In this document: positions 53,614-63,854 of the stretch, piece by piece
Layout: the number at the start of each line of letters is the position of its first letter
How positions within the stretch are numbered: position 1 is the stretch's first letter
Assembly (NCBI GenBank): GCA_035559775.1
Contig: DATMAU010000025.1
Span: 5,884 to 69,883, forward strand
Direction: 5' to 3'
DNA from: AG1 sp035559775
GTDB taxonomy: Archaea > Thermoproteota > Thermoprotei_A > Sulfolobales > AG1
Length of the DNA stretch: 64,000 nt
Program-made: the position numbers and the translations under genes
Notes under the pieces: model-generated
The model's input: only the letters and a program-made list of their open reading frames with translations
Database searches by the model: none
What the model was told of the DNA's origin: nothing

Positions 53614-54978
53614 ATGGCAGATCTCGAGGGTATAGTTAGGAAAGGAATAGCTAGGGGTCTCTCTAAAGAAGAGATCCTATGGAGAGTGGTTGACGAGATC
53701 GTCTTTTACAAAGATATAGAGTGGGATAGGGCCTTGAAATATGCATCAACGGTTTATGATGAGACGCTATCATCTCTCAAGGCGTGTGGGGATAGCATAG
53801 ATCCTGGGTTGAGGAGTATACTCTGCCCCAGCGGTTCTGGGGTACCTGCGGGCATTGTTGGGATAGGCTCGAGAGGCTCTGGCGACTTCTTTTTCCACAG
53901 TCTCCTAGCTGGTGTTGCTAGTTGGGGAGGTGGTGAGGGCTCTGCAATGGATCTTGATGATGCTGGGTGGGTTAAAATAGGTGACACGTGGGTCGTGGTT
54001 GCTGTCGACGGCATACATAGCAGGCTCTCCTACTTCCCACTCATAGCGGGGTTCCACGCTGCTAGAGCTGCTGCTAGGGATGTTATGGTTAAAGGGGCCG
54101 TACCTGTGTCTTTCGCTGTAGATCTTAGGATCGGGGACGATGGTGATCCCTCATACCTCCTCGACCTAGAAGCGGGTGTCGCAGCTGTCTCGAAATACCT
54201 GGGGGCACCGATAGTCGGTGGATCTACTCTTAGGATCGGGGGCGACATGGTTATAGGGACAAGGGTTGTTGGGACTGTGATGTGTGTTGGTATAGCTAGA
54301 AATAAACCTAGGGCTAGGAGGAATGCTCGTCCTGGGGATAAGATACTCATGACAATGGGTGCTGGGGGAGGGACTGTGGCTACGATAGCAATATATGGTG
54401 GTAAGCCCGAAGTGGTTCTGAGAACCCTGAACTTCAACACGCTCGGGGCTCTGAAGGCTATTATTGAAAGCGATATTGTGGATAAGATCCACGCGATGTT
54501 TGACATAACTAATGGGGGGATCAGGGGGGATCTCAACGAGATCTCGAGATCCTCTGGGATCGGTTTCTCAATAGATCTAGAGGGGATCTATAGCCTCATA
54601 GACAGTGAGGTGCTCAGAATGCTCAGGGAACTAGATATAGATCCGCTTGGCATCTCGCTAGACAGCATAGCCATCATAGCGGAAAAAGATACTCTAGAAG
54701 ATGTGGAGAAGCTTTTAAGGAGTAGAGGGATAAAGAGCAGGATTATTGGTGAGGTCATAAGTGAACCAAAGGTTATGTATAGAGATCCAGAGGGCAGGGT
54801 TGGAGAGTTGAAGACGTATCATAGAGAATCGCCCTATACAAAGATAAAGAAACTAGTAGGGGTTGAGAGGCCAGAGAACTGGGAGGCTGTGAGTAAAAGG
54901 CTTGAAGAGGCCTATAGAAAAGCCCTAGAGACTAGGGATAGGCTCTATAACCTAGCCATAGGACAAACAACCCACTAG
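53614..54978 (+). CDS. AIR synthase-related ATP-binding protein (second paralogue)
   Basis: A 454-aa member of the PurM/HypE superfamily. An N-terminal helical extension of about 80 residues precedes the ATPase core. Motifs: D-D-A-G-W-V, A-V-D-G-I-H, a core G-G-S-T-L-R-I-G-G-D, G-A-G-G-G-T-V-A and F-D-I-T-N-G-G-I-R-G-D. It resembles the methanogenesis-marker-2-like group found also in non-methanogens. Reaction unknown. Confidence 0.78.
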   Translation: MADLEGIVRKGIARGLSKEEILWRVVDEIVFYKDIEWDRALKYASTVYDETLSSLKACGDSIDPGLRSILCPSGSGVPAGIVGIGSRGSGDFFFHSLLAGVASWGGGEGSAMDLDDAGWVKIGDTWVVVAVDGIHSRLSYFPLIAGFHAARAAARDVMVKGAVPVSFAVDLRIGDDGDPSYLLDLEAGVAAVSKYLGAPIVGGSTLRIGGDMVIGTRVVGTVMCVGIARNKPRARRNARPGDKILMTMGAGGGTVATIAIYGGKPEVVLRTLNFNTLGALKAIIESDIVDKIHAMFDITNGGIRGDLNEISRSSGIGFSIDLEGIYSLIDSEVLRMLRELDIDPLGISLDSIAIIAEKDTLEDVEKLLRSRGIKSRIIGEVISEPKVMYRDPEGRVGELKTYHRESPYTKIKKLVGVERPENWEAVSKRLEEAYRKALETRDRLYNLAIGQTTH

Positions 54979-55186
54979 ATCTTTTATTTATAAGCTAGGC
55001 TATTAATTGGCCCACAACTGATCAAAATAACGGCTTTTGTTTTAAAAACGAGAGGTCATGCTAGGAGCTTCTTAACCATGTAATTTATATATATTTATCT
55101 TTCCCGACAATTTATCAGTGGGATGGGCTCCTTGGGAGTCTTTAGAGCATATCTACTATGTGGCGATACTGAACTGGATAAACATG

Positions 55187-55196
55187 TTATTATAAG
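55187..55196 (+). promoter_or_regulatory. TATA-like box for fen
   Basis: TTATTATAAG is centred about 32 nt before the ATG at 55224, implying a leader of about 6 nt. The gap 54979-55223 shows nothing else clear beyond an A+T-rich stretch near 55080. Confidence 0.45.
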
Positions 55197-55223
55197 TATA
55201 GGGTTGAGGGAAAGTGATGTGAC

Positions 55224-56267
55224 ATGGGTGTAGATCTAAAAGATCTGATACCTGAGAAGGCTATAAGACAGATCAATGACCTTAGGGAGCTTTCAGGCAA
55301 GATCGTAGCTATCGATGCTTATAACGCTCTCTACCAGTTCCTAGCAGCTATAAGACAGCCTGATGGGACTCCCCTCATGGATAGTAAGGGGAGGGTTACT
55401 AGCCATCTATCAGGCTTGTTCTACCGCACAATAAACCTCGTTGAGGCTGGTATAAAGCCTGTATATGTGTTTGATGGAAAGCCACCCGAGATCAAGGCTG
55501 CAGAGATAGCTAGGAGGAGCATGGCTAAGCAGAAGGCTGAGGAGAGGCTTAGAATAGCTAGAGAGAAGGGGGATGAGGAGGAGATGAGGAAATACGCCCA
55601 AGCAACATCAAGGCTATCCAACGATATGGTTGAAGCCTCTAAGAAGCTTCTAAGCTATATGGGTATACCATGGATCCAGGCCCCATCCGAGGGAGAAGCC
55701 CAGGCAGCGTATATGGCTATGAAGGGGATAGCCTGGGCCACTGCGAGCCAGGACTATGATTCCCTGTTATTCGGTAGCCCGAGGCTTGTCAGGAACCTTA
55801 CCGTGAGTGGTAAGAGGAAGCTTCCTGGAAAAGAAGTCTATGTCGAGATCAAGCCTGAGGTGATAGACCTCAGTGTTTTGGTAAAAGCTTTAGAGATAAC
55901 GAGAGAGCAGTTGGTCGATATAGCGATACTGGTGGGCACGGATTTCAACCCGGACGGTGTTGAGGGTATAGGTCCTAAGAAGGCATACAGCCTGGTCAAG
56001 AGCTATGGGAGTATAGATAGGGTTCTCAAGGTACTCCCTGGAGCAAGATTCCCCGTAGACCCCGTGGAGATCAAAAAATTCTTTCTAAGCCCGCCTGTAT
56101 CAGAGGTTCCTAGTATAGAGTGGAAAGCCCCTGATCGTGAGAAAGTAATAGAACTACTAGTAGAGGAGTATGAATTCTCTAGAGAAAGGGTTGAGAACAA
56201 TCTAGAAAGGCTCTTCAAGGCTATCTCTAGATCAGCCTCACGCGGTCTTGACAAGTGGTTCGGATAG
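55224..56267 (+). CDS. fen: Flap endonuclease FEN-1
   Basis: Removes 5' flaps in Okazaki fragment maturation and repair. The 347-aa protein begins M-G-V-D-L-K-D-L-I-P, as in other archaea. It has the N-domain (D-A-Y-N-A-L-Y-Q-F; V-F-D-G-K-P-P) and I-domain (A-P-S-E-G-E-A-Q-A-A; A-S-Q-D-Y-D-S; G-T-D-F-N-P-D-G-V-E-G-I-G-P-K-K) acidic clusters. The tail G-L-D-K-W-F-G is a PCNA-interacting motif. Confidence 0.97.
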   Translation: MGVDLKDLIPEKAIRQINDLRELSGKIVAIDAYNALYQFLAAIRQPDGTPLMDSKGRVTSHLSGLFYRTINLVEAGIKPVYVFDGKPPEIKAAEIARRSMAKQKAEERLRIAREKGDEEEMRKYAQATSRLSNDMVEASKKLLSYMGIPWIQAPSEGEAQAAYMAMKGIAWATASQDYDSLLFGSPRLVRNLTVSGKRKLPGKEVYVEIKPEVIDLSVLVKALEITREQLVDIAILVGTDFNPDGVEGIGPKKAYSLVKSYGSIDRVLKVLPGARFPVDPVEIKKFFLSPPVSEVPSIEWKAPDREKVIELLVEEYEFSRERVENNLERLFKAISRSASRGLDKWFG

Positions 56268-56350
56268 AGAGCAGCAAGGCATCTATACCTTAGAAGAACT
56301 TCACCTAGCAAGAAAAAAGTTCAAACCTAGTATAGATTAGAGGGAGCTCT

Positions 56351-58009
56351 TCACGAGCTTCTGAGCGATAGGATTCCCTTCACAAGCCTGAGTATTTCGT
56401 GGTATTTGAACTTCTTTCTAACGATCCCAGCATCTATCAGGGCTTCTGTTGAGCATAGATATCCTGGCACACCACTAACCCCTCCTCCTGGATGCGTGTC
56501 TGCGCCGCATAGATAGAGCCCCTTTATTGGTGTTCTGTAGCTCGATAGTTCTCTGTCTGGTCTATTGCTCCAGAGCTGGTCTGGCGTCATGCTTATATGG
56601 AATATATTCCCTCCTGGGGTTTGGAACATCTCCTCGATATCCCTTGGTGTTATTACCATTATCTTTTCGGCATTCTTTCTAAAGCCGCTATAGTAATTAT
56701 CAAGCACCGTGAATACTCTCTCAACGAGCTTCTCTCTATCCTCTTCACCCCAGTTTCCTGGGCTCTTCCTGCTTGTGTATTGAATGAAGAGCGATGCTAT
56801 GTGCCACCCCTCTGGGGCTACTGTTCTATCTAGATAGCTCTGTACGTTTACCGAGATCCAGGGGTTCTTGCTCATCCCCTCCATCAACGCTTCTGAGTAT
56901 GCTTTCTCAACATAGCCTATCGAGGGGATCGTTATTGCAGAGGATCTATATGCTAGATCCTCGTAGCCTGAGTATCTATCAACAAGCTTTGGAAGATTCC
57001 TCATAGCAACGACGATCTTTGATGAAGCCCCAACACTCCTAAGGCTTTTAATCCTTCTGATAAGATCCTTATCAACAGGGGCCTCGGGATCGAGTAGCTT
57101 TAGCATTGTTGTCCTAACATCAGCGCTGCTTAGAACCATCCAGGCTTCGTGGAACTTCCCACCAGCTATAACGCCCCTAACCCACCCGGCATTGCTAACA
57201 ACGATCCTCTCAACTTCTACTCCTAGATAGATTTCAACGCCAAGCTCTGAGCATCTCTTAGCAAGGATCTTTGAAAGGGATCCCATACCCCCCTCTACAT
57301 AGCCCCACTGACCCCTATTCCCAGTTATATTTCCCATATAATGGTGGGCCATTAGTATCGAGGATCCCGGAGTGCTCGGGGAGATCATTTCTCCCACGAG
57401 TGCATCTTCAACAAGGGCTGCCTTAACCTCTTCTGATTCGAAATACTCGTCAAGGATCTTTGATGCCGGGGCACTAATGATCCAGGGGATATCGTTGATA
57501 TATCTAGAGATCTCCTCGCCACCATGCTTAGCAATACTCACAGCCTTCTTAGCAAGCTCTAGCGTATCTTCGAGACTGAGAGGTTTACTCATGTATATAA
57601 TATCTAGGAGTGCTCCCACAAACCCCCAGAACCTGCTCCACCTAGTATACTGGGTAGCATCCCTCTCAGAGATCCTCGAGATCTCCTTAGCGGTCTTACC
57701 GGGATCGCTCCATATACTCAGAACCTTACCTCCCTCTAGAAAGACGGTCATCCCAGGATCCTTTGGAATTACCCTCAAACCTTTCTCGAATAACCCCAGC
57801 TCCTCGGCAATCTCTCTCCTGAAAAGGCTTATCACATAAGCACCTATAGGGACAGCAAACCCGGGCCACAGTTCGGGCGAGGAGGCCATGCCCCCGAGGA
57901 ACTGGTTCCTCTCAAAAACAGCTACTCTAAGCCCTCTCATTGCAAGGTTGCATGCGGCTACAAGACCATTATGCCCCGCGCCTATGACTATAGCATCATA
58001 CTTAGCCAA
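56351..58009 (-). CDS. Phytoene dehydrogenase-like FAD oxidoreductase
   Basis: A 552-aa flavoprotein of the CrtI/PYROXD2 group. The N-terminus has V-I-G-A-G-H-N-G-L-V-A with the following E-R-N-Q-F-L-G-G-M segment. The C-terminus has G-L-Y-L-C-G-A-D-T-H-P-G-G-G-V-S-G-V-P-G. Many archaea carry such proteins with no carotenoid genes near, and their substrates are unknown. No crtB-like gene is in the window. Transcribed toward fen and divergent from the ABC importer. Confidence 0.85.
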   Translation of the reverse strand: MAKYDAIVIGAGHNGLVAACNLAMRGLRVAVFERNQFLGGMASSPELWPGFAVPIGAYVISLFRREIAEELGLFEKGLRVIPKDPGMTVFLEGGKVLSIWSDPGKTAKEISRISERDATQYTRWSRFWGFVGALLDIIYMSKPLSLEDTLELAKKAVSIAKHGGEEISRYINDIPWIISAPASKILDEYFESEEVKAALVEDALVGEMISPSTPGSSILMAHHYMGNITGNRGQWGYVEGGMGSLSKILAKRCSELGVEIYLGVEVERIVVSNAGWVRGVIAGGKFHEAWMVLSSADVRTTMLKLLDPEAPVDKDLIRRIKSLRSVGASSKIVVAMRNLPKLVDRYSGYEDLAYRSSAITIPSIGYVEKAYSEALMEGMSKNPWISVNVQSYLDRTVAPEGWHIASLFIQYTSRKSPGNWGEEDREKLVERVFTVLDNYYSGFRKNAEKIMVITPRDIEEMFQTPGGNIFHISMTPDQLWSNRPDRELSSYRTPIKGLYLCGADTHPGGGVSGVPGYLCSTEALIDAGIVRKKFKYHEILRLVKGILSLRSS

Positions 58010-58155
58010 GCGACGTGCACCAACTAACTATCATAGCAACCTTATATAAGGTTATTCTCAGAGCCTAGAGAACAGGGATCTATTTGAATAGTATAGGAGA
58101 AAATATATATTTTTAGCTCTATAGTTCTCCTAGAAAACTATGTTCTGGTTAGTCA

Positions 58156-58168
58156 AATATATTAACCC
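58156..58168 (+). promoter_or_regulatory. TATA box for the Dpp-type importer operon
   Basis: AATATATTAACCC lies about 32-44 nt before the ATG at 58200, and a GGTGGT string just before the start may serve as a ribosome binding site. It is shared in the 190-nt divergent gap with the FAD oxidoreductase. Confidence 0.4.
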
Positions 58169-58199
58169 CTTAGAGTAGTGTGTTGGTGGTGTGTTTTAG

Positions 58200-61166
58200 A
58201 TGGATGTGTGGAAAAGAATAGCTATATACATATTACCAATAATGATCTTGATAGCGTCTATATCAATGTCATTATCGATCCTGCAGGTAGATGCCCAGGT
58301 AGTCAAGGGGCCTGCAACAGATATCCTAAGGATCCAGAGAGTACCAATAACAGAGGTTGTCCAGGCATTTCAGGCCGGAAGGATCGATGCCTACCTATAC
58401 GGAGGTATACCTCCTGCCACTGCAGAGGTTCTTAGAAGAGATCCCAGCCTGAGGGTGCTCAACGCACCCGCAGGTCTCGTAGACTTTATATTCAACCCAG
58501 CGCCTGTCTATATAGCAAATCTATCCGGTGATCAGACTAGAAGGCCTTTAAGCGAGCTTGCCAGACTTACAGGAGGATCTGCAGACGCTATAGTTAACGT
58601 CTACTACGATCCCGATAAGGGTCAGACCTTCGTTGAGTATGGAGCATATCCTGGTAAAGGTGCTAACCCATTTGCATTCAAAGACATCAGGGTTGCGATG
58701 AACTATTTAATAGATAGAGATAACATAGTCAGCACCATCTATAGGGGATCGGCGTCTCCTATGTATACCTTCCTATCGTCATATGATCCTGATTTCCCTC
58801 TGATCTCCGATATAGTGCTTAGGTATAAATTCGCGTACAACCCACAGCTCGCGGAACAGATCGTTACTAGCGCGCTCACCAGAGCAGGGATCCAGAAGGT
58901 AGGTGGTGTGTGGAGCTATGAGGGAACCCCGATACAGATAAACTTTATAATAAGAGTAGAGGATGAGAGGAGAGATGTAGGGGATCAGCTAGCAACGGCT
59001 CTCGAAACCCTGGGCTTCAGGGTTAACAGGCTATACATGACCTTCGGGCCAGCTATAGATACAGTGTATGGGACAGATCCTGCAGAGTTTAAGTGGCACA
59101 TATATACAGAAGGGTGGGGCAAGACCGGGATAAGCAAGTATGACTCAGCATCCATAGCCCAGTATTGTGCCCCATGGTTCGGCTATATGCCAGGCTGGGC
59201 TGAGGCTACGTTCTGGAACTATAGGAATGCAACTCTAGATGATATAACAGAGAGGATCTATAGCGGTAACTTCACAAGCAAAGATGAGAGAGACTCTCTA
59301 TATAGAAGAGGAGTCGAGCTGTGCATAGCCGAGGGCGTGAGGGCTTGGGTTGCTACCAGGCTTGATAACTATGTCCTGAGAGCAGATATAAGGGGATACA
59401 CCAACGATGTCGGTGCAGGCTTGAGGGGACTGTGGAGTCTGAGAGAGATGAACATTCCTGGCAAGACAACGCTTAACCTGGGTCACCTTTGGGTATACAC
59501 AGCACGAACAGTGTGGAACCAGGTCGGCGGCTTCCAGGACGTCTACAGCGTTGATATCATGTATGGTACATGGGATCCCATGACATGGTTCCATCCGTTC
59601 AACGGGCTTCCAATACCATTCAGATCCTCGTTTGATGTCCAGACAGCAGGCCCCACAGGCAAGCTAGATGTGCCTCCCGATGCATTTATATGGGACGCAT
59701 CGAGAGGCGGGTGGAGACTTGTTGGGCCTGGTGTTAAAGCTACTAGCAAGGTTGTATTCGACATGTCCAACTATATTGGTGCTAAGTGGCATCACAACAT
59801 AACGATCACATGGGCTGATGTACTAGCACAGCTCTACCAGTTCTTCGACATAACCTATAACGCTACAAAGGCTGCTTCTGAACCTGCTGTAGCTTCACTA
59901 TGGAGGTCTACCCTTGATGCTATAGTCGGCTACAGGATCGATGAGGCTAATAAGAGGCTCGAGGTCTATCTGAACTACTGGCATTTCGAGCCAGCATATA
60001 TAGCTAGCTTTGCAACTATAAACATCTACCTACCATTCGAGCTGGTTTTGGCGGAAGACTATCTCGTGTTTACCAGAGGCTCCTATGCATACTCAACATC
60101 AGCAGCGACAGCCAAGAGGGTTCCACAGCTTAACCTTGTTCTATCTGGCCATGCTGCTGATATGGCCTCAACTCTTCAGACATTCTTAACCCAGAATTAC
60201 TTCCCAGCCAATGTGTTCACAGTGGGTAACAGGCAATATGCAACGCCAGATGAGGCTGCTGCTAGGTATAGAGCCGCACTCTCATGGATAGCAACCTATG
60301 GGAATGCATGGATAAGCAATGGACCATATATGCTTACCAGCTTCTCAGCTGAGGCACAGTCAGCCGAGTTAAGAGCATTCAGGGATCCGACATACCCGTT
60401 CTCCCCAGGCAAATGGGTGTTTGGCGAACCAAGGCTTGTAAGAGTAGAGAACATAGGCGTTCCACAGGTTGTGAGGGGTCAAGAGGCAAGCATATTGGTT
60501 GATCTCAACGGTCCTCCACCACTGTTTGTTAAATACATATTGAGAGACTCAGTCACCGGGCAGATCATATCTGTTGGCCAGGGAAGCCTTGCAACAGGGT
60601 CTAGGTTCGTGATAACGCTTCCAGCCACTTTAACAAGGGATCTAACGGCAAGATTCCCATACGAACTTACAGTGATAGCTTATAGCGATGCAGTAGCGTT
60701 CGTGGACGCAAGGACTTTGTTCATAAGCGTATTCGATCCAGGGATCATCACGGCCCCGATAGAGCAGGAGATCTCTAACCTCCAGAGGAGCGTTCAAGAG
60801 ACCGTAGCGAATCTCCAGCAGGCGATCCAGGCTATAAACGCTTCAAGCGCAGCAGGTTTAGCAGCCGTGAGCAATAGTATATCCCAGCTAGGTACGGCTG
60901 TTGGTAACAGTATATCCCAGCTGGGCAGTGCTGTAAACAATCTAGGTACGGCTGTTAATAACCTGGGAGGCACCCTATCATCCAAGATAGATACTGTGAG
61001 TAGTAAGATCGACACGTTCGCCTCGCAACAATCGCAGACTGTATCTGCGCTTCAAGCCAGTGTGAGGGATTTGAGGGATACTGTTAACACGTTAATGTAT
61101 ATAGTGATACTCTTAGTGATACTCCAGATCGTAACTATAGCAATAATGTTTATGAGAAGAAAGTGA
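58200..61166 (+). CDS. ABC transporter solute-binding protein (peptide/nickel family 5), membrane-anchored
   Basis: A 988-aa extracellular receptor for an oligopeptide- or sugar-type importer. N-terminal hydrophobic signal at residues 7-30, with a likely exit after V-D-A-Q. The long SBP_bac_5-like body follows (D-I-R-V-A-M-N-Y-L-I-D-R-D-N is the family signature). Residues about 855-960 are a Ser/Asn/Ala-rich coiled coil, and the last 25 residues are a membrane span ending M-R-R-K. This is about twice the length of typical bacterial family members. Two permease genes follow. Confidence 0.9.
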   Translation: MDVWKRIAIYILPIMILIASISMSLSILQVDAQVVKGPATDILRIQRVPITEVVQAFQAGRIDAYLYGGIPPATAEVLRRDPSLRVLNAPAGLVDFIFNPAPVYIANLSGDQTRRPLSELARLTGGSADAIVNVYYDPDKGQTFVEYGAYPGKGANPFAFKDIRVAMNYLIDRDNIVSTIYRGSASPMYTFLSSYDPDFPLISDIVLRYKFAYNPQLAEQIVTSALTRAGIQKVGGVWSYEGTPIQINFIIRVEDERRDVGDQLATALETLGFRVNRLYMTFGPAIDTVYGTDPAEFKWHIYTEGWGKTGISKYDSASIAQYCAPWFGYMPGWAEATFWNYRNATLDDITERIYSGNFTSKDERDSLYRRGVELCIAEGVRAWVATRLDNYVLRADIRGYTNDVGAGLRGLWSLREMNIPGKTTLNLGHLWVYTARTVWNQVGGFQDVYSVDIMYGTWDPMTWFHPFNGLPIPFRSSFDVQTAGPTGKLDVPPDAFIWDASRGGWRLVGPGVKATSKVVFDMSNYIGAKWHHNITITWADVLAQLYQFFDITYNATKAASEPAVASLWRSTLDAIVGYRIDEANKRLEVYLNYWHFEPAYIASFATINIYLPFELVLAEDYLVFTRGSYAYSTSAATAKRVPQLNLVLSGHAADMASTLQTFLTQNYFPANVFTVGNRQYATPDEAAARYRAALSWIATYGNAWISNGPYMLTSFSAEAQSAELRAFRDPTYPFSPGKWVFGEPRLVRVENIGVPQVVRGQEASILVDLNGPPPLFVKYILRDSVTGQIISVGQGSLATGSRFVITLPATLTRDLTARFPYELTVIAYSDAVAFVDARTLFISVFDPGIITAPIEQEISNLQRSVQETVANLQQAIQAINASSAAGLAAVSNSISQLGTAVGNSISQLGSAVNNLGTAVNNLGGTLSSKIDTVSSKIDTFASQQSQTVSALQASVRDLRDTVNTLMYIVILLVILQIVTIAIMFMRRK
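60871..60970 (+). repeat. Tandem near-repeats encoding the coiled-coil stalk
   Basis: Units with AGTATATCCCAGCT occur at about 60877 and 60909, and GGTACGGCTGTT-like units at about 60891 and 60944. They encode repeats of S-I-S-Q-L-G-x-A-V and N-N-L-G-T-A-V. The DNA-level repetition points to stalk length change by slippage or recombination. Confidence 0.7.
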
Positions 61167-61244
61167 TAAGGGGAAACCATCGATTATAGAAAGAAGGCTT
61201 TTTTCTCCTTAATACCTTGCACGCGATAATACATATGGTTTGGT

Positions 61245-62306
61245 GTGATTATGGGGCTTGCACGAATCCTGGCGATAAGGGCTATAACCCTCACAGCAAC
61301 ACTTATAGGTATTGTGCTTGTTACCGCAATAATACTTGGCCCAACATCTGATAAGGTTCTCGGTGCGATAGTAAATGAAGATGTGAGAGCCTATAGCCAG
61401 GCTTTAAGGCAGAGAGCTGCTGGGGGCACTCTCAACCAGAGTGAGATAGACGCGCTGATTGCAAAGTATAGAGAGGAACTTGTGAGAGCCTATGGGCTCG
61501 ACAGGCCCTGGTATGAGAGGATCATCCCTCTAGCCCTAACAATACTCAAGCTCGATCTAGGTAGAACTGGGACTATAACCTCTTTCACAGGATCCAATAA
61601 TGTTAGGGATATAATACTTGAAAGGATACCACCAACAATCCTGTTCCTAACAACAGCAACAGTGATAAACATAATCCTCGGACTAGTGCTTGGCACAGCT
61701 CTTGCCTTTAGAAGGGGAGGGTTTCTAGATAGGTTCTTCAGCCTCTACTCAGCAGTATCCTATGCACTCCCAGCGTGGTGGCTCGGATTGCTCCTAATAT
61801 ATGTGTTTGTCTACAGAATACCAATATTCCCACCGCCAACTGGTCTCTTATCGCCTAATCCGCCAGCAGATCCTGTTGGGAGGTTCCTCGACATGGCTAG
61901 CCATGCTGCATTACCGATAATAACGTTTGTAATAGCAACATCTGGTGTTTGGATATATATAACAAGGGCTATAGTGATAAGGGTTGTTGAAGAGGACTTT
62001 GTATATGTTGCAAAGGCGAAGGGTCTCCCCGATAGGGTTATCATGAGGGGCTATATAATGAGAGCAGCAGCCCCGCCAATAGCAACCAACGCTATATTGG
62101 GTCTAGCGGGCTCTCTTGGAGGGGCTATACTTACGGAGACGATATTTAACTGGCCAGGGCTTGGGAGGCTTTTCTACGATGCTATCGGGGCCCAAGAGCT
62201 AACAATAATACTTGGGCTCACATATATAACTGCAATGATCTATGTGATCGCTAGAATGATCCTCGAGATCCTATACATATTCCTCGACCCTAGGGTGAGG
62301 TATTGA
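61245..62306 (+). CDS. ABC transporter permease, DppB type
   Basis: A 353-aa inner-membrane permease with about six spans. The C-terminal half has the family's G-x-x-x-A-x(3)-G contact loop with ATPases, seen as A-K-A-K-G-L-P-D-R-V-I-M-R-G. The N-terminal span is followed by a longer outside loop, as in DppB/OppB. It starts at a GTG (61245) or the ATG two codons later. Its end overlaps the next permease by 4 nt. Confidence 0.92.
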   Translation: MIMGLARILAIRAITLTATLIGIVLVTAIILGPTSDKVLGAIVNEDVRAYSQALRQRAAGGTLNQSEIDALIAKYREELVRAYGLDRPWYERIIPLALTILKLDLGRTGTITSFTGSNNVRDIILERIPPTILFLTTATVINIILGLVLGTALAFRRGGFLDRFFSLYSAVSYALPAWWLGLLLIYVFVYRIPIFPPPTGLLSPNPPADPVGRFLDMASHAALPIITFVIATSGVWIYITRAIVIRVVEEDFVYVAKAKGLPDRVIMRGYIMRAAAPPIATNAILGLAGSLGGAILTETIFNWPGLGRLFYDAIGAQELTIILGLTYITAMIYVIARMILEILYIFLDPRVRY

Positions 62307-63775
62307 TGTCGCTCCAGTCAACCAGACTGGGCGAGGTTTTCCTGCTAGTGTGGAGGACATGGACAGGAAGAGTAGGGATAATCGTGCTAGGGTTAATGGT
62401 ACTAGCATCCATATACACGCTGCTAACAATGCCCCTAGATTATGGCACAAGGGTGTGGAGCAATACTGATTACTGGAAAGATTACCCCAAGATGGTGCCT
62501 CCCGACTGGTATAGGGTTCTATTCGACAGGTCTCTCCTGCCTCACACGGTTATGAAGCTCGAACAGCCTTCAAGCGATAGAGTGATAAACTATGGGGGTT
62601 ATCAAGTCAGGGTTCTAACATACACTTTCACGTATAGCTATGAGAGCCCTACTTATCCCCAGAACGTAAGGATAGCGATCTATGGTGTTCAGGTGAGGAA
62701 CCCAGGCATCCCAGTTGTTATGAGCGTCTCCTTAGAGAGGCCTGATGGAAAGATCGATCAGCTCTATTTCGAAATAATAAGGATCCCGCAAGAGCTGGCA
62801 GGCCAGAAGATCTACACACCTGTTCCTAAGGATGTTAACGCCTATGGTAACACTTATATGGCCAGCCAGTTATCGAGCTTCTTCTCAACGAGATACGGGT
62901 TATCGATAAACCCCGCGGATCTGGCTCAATTTGGTGTTGAGAGGGCTATGTTCGGTGCTCCAGCCTCTCCGGGTAACATATCGTCTCTAGAACCCCTTAA
63001 TGGTATATATAGATTTACCGTTGAGATCCAGCTGACAAGCCCCCAGGATTCTGTTGACATGGTATCCCTAGCTGTGGTTGGAAGGGCATATGGTATTATG
63101 GGTACGGATTTCGATGGAAGAGATCTGGCTCAAGCCCTCCTCTTCGGCTTCCCCGTGGCCCTCGCAATAGGGTTTATAACGTCAGCTGTGGTCTCGATAA
63201 TAGGTATGATCCTAGGCGTGTTCTCCGGATACTATGGAGGGATCCTTGACGAGGTTGTTCAGAGAACAGCCGATGTTCTTGGCAACATACCTCTCCTGCC
63301 ATTGCTAATACTCTTCACATTCATAACCCCAACCTATCTGAGGCTCCAGATCATAATCATAACCCTCATAGTGTTTGGATGGGCTGGACTAGCGATCATA
63401 ATAAGATCCATGGTTTTATCTATAAAGGCGGAGCAATACGTAGAGGCAGCCAGGGCGCTTGGAGCATCAAACACGAGAATAATATTTAAACACATAATCC
63501 CCCAGGTAATGCCATATACAGTTGCACAGATGATATTCTTCGTCCCAACCGCTATATTAACAGAGGCAGGGCTAAGCCTACTGGGGCTAGGAGATCCGAG
63601 CATCCCAACATGGGGACAGATATTATCGAGAGTACTTGACAAGGGCGCAGTCTCTATCGCATGGTGGTGGATATTACCGCCAGGTCTATTAATAGTACTA
63701 TCAGCAGTAACGTTTGTGCTGATAGCATTAGCGCTAGAACCAGTGGTAGATCCTAGGCTTAGGAGAAGAGCATAA
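62306..63775 (+). CDS. ABC transporter permease, DppC type, with large extracytoplasmic insert
   Basis: A 489-aa permease from the ATG at 62306 (a TTG codon directly before is also in frame). The first span is at residues about 20-45, then about 220 residues of a beta-rich soluble insert. The usual five-span DppC core follows with the ATPase-contact loop E-A-A-R-A-L-G-A-S-N. DppC proteins are normally near 300 aa, so the insert is outside the membrane and may dock the binding protein's anchored stalk. ATPase subunits are expected past the window edge or elsewhere. Confidence 0.9.
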   Translation: MSLQSTRLGEVFLLVWRTWTGRVGIIVLGLMVLASIYTLLTMPLDYGTRVWSNTDYWKDYPKMVPPDWYRVLFDRSLLPHTVMKLEQPSSDRVINYGGYQVRVLTYTFTYSYESPTYPQNVRIAIYGVQVRNPGIPVVMSVSLERPDGKIDQLYFEIIRIPQELAGQKIYTPVPKDVNAYGNTYMASQLSSFFSTRYGLSINPADLAQFGVERAMFGAPASPGNISSLEPLNGIYRFTVEIQLTSPQDSVDMVSLAVVGRAYGIMGTDFDGRDLAQALLFGFPVALAIGFITSAVVSIIGMILGVFSGYYGGILDEVVQRTADVLGNIPLLPLLILFTFITPTYLRLQIIIITLIVFGWAGLAIIIRSMVLSIKAEQYVEAARALGASNTRIIFKHIIPQVMPYTVAQMIFFVPTAILTEAGLSLLGLGDPSIPTWGQILSRVLDKGAVSIAWWWILPPGLLIVLSAVTFVLIALALEPVVDPRLRRRA

Positions 63776-63854
63776 ACTACCCACAAACAGCTTTGCTGAG
63801 AACATTACACGGATAACGATCCAAGCTTCCTGCTCCTAGTCAACATTTTCTCAA

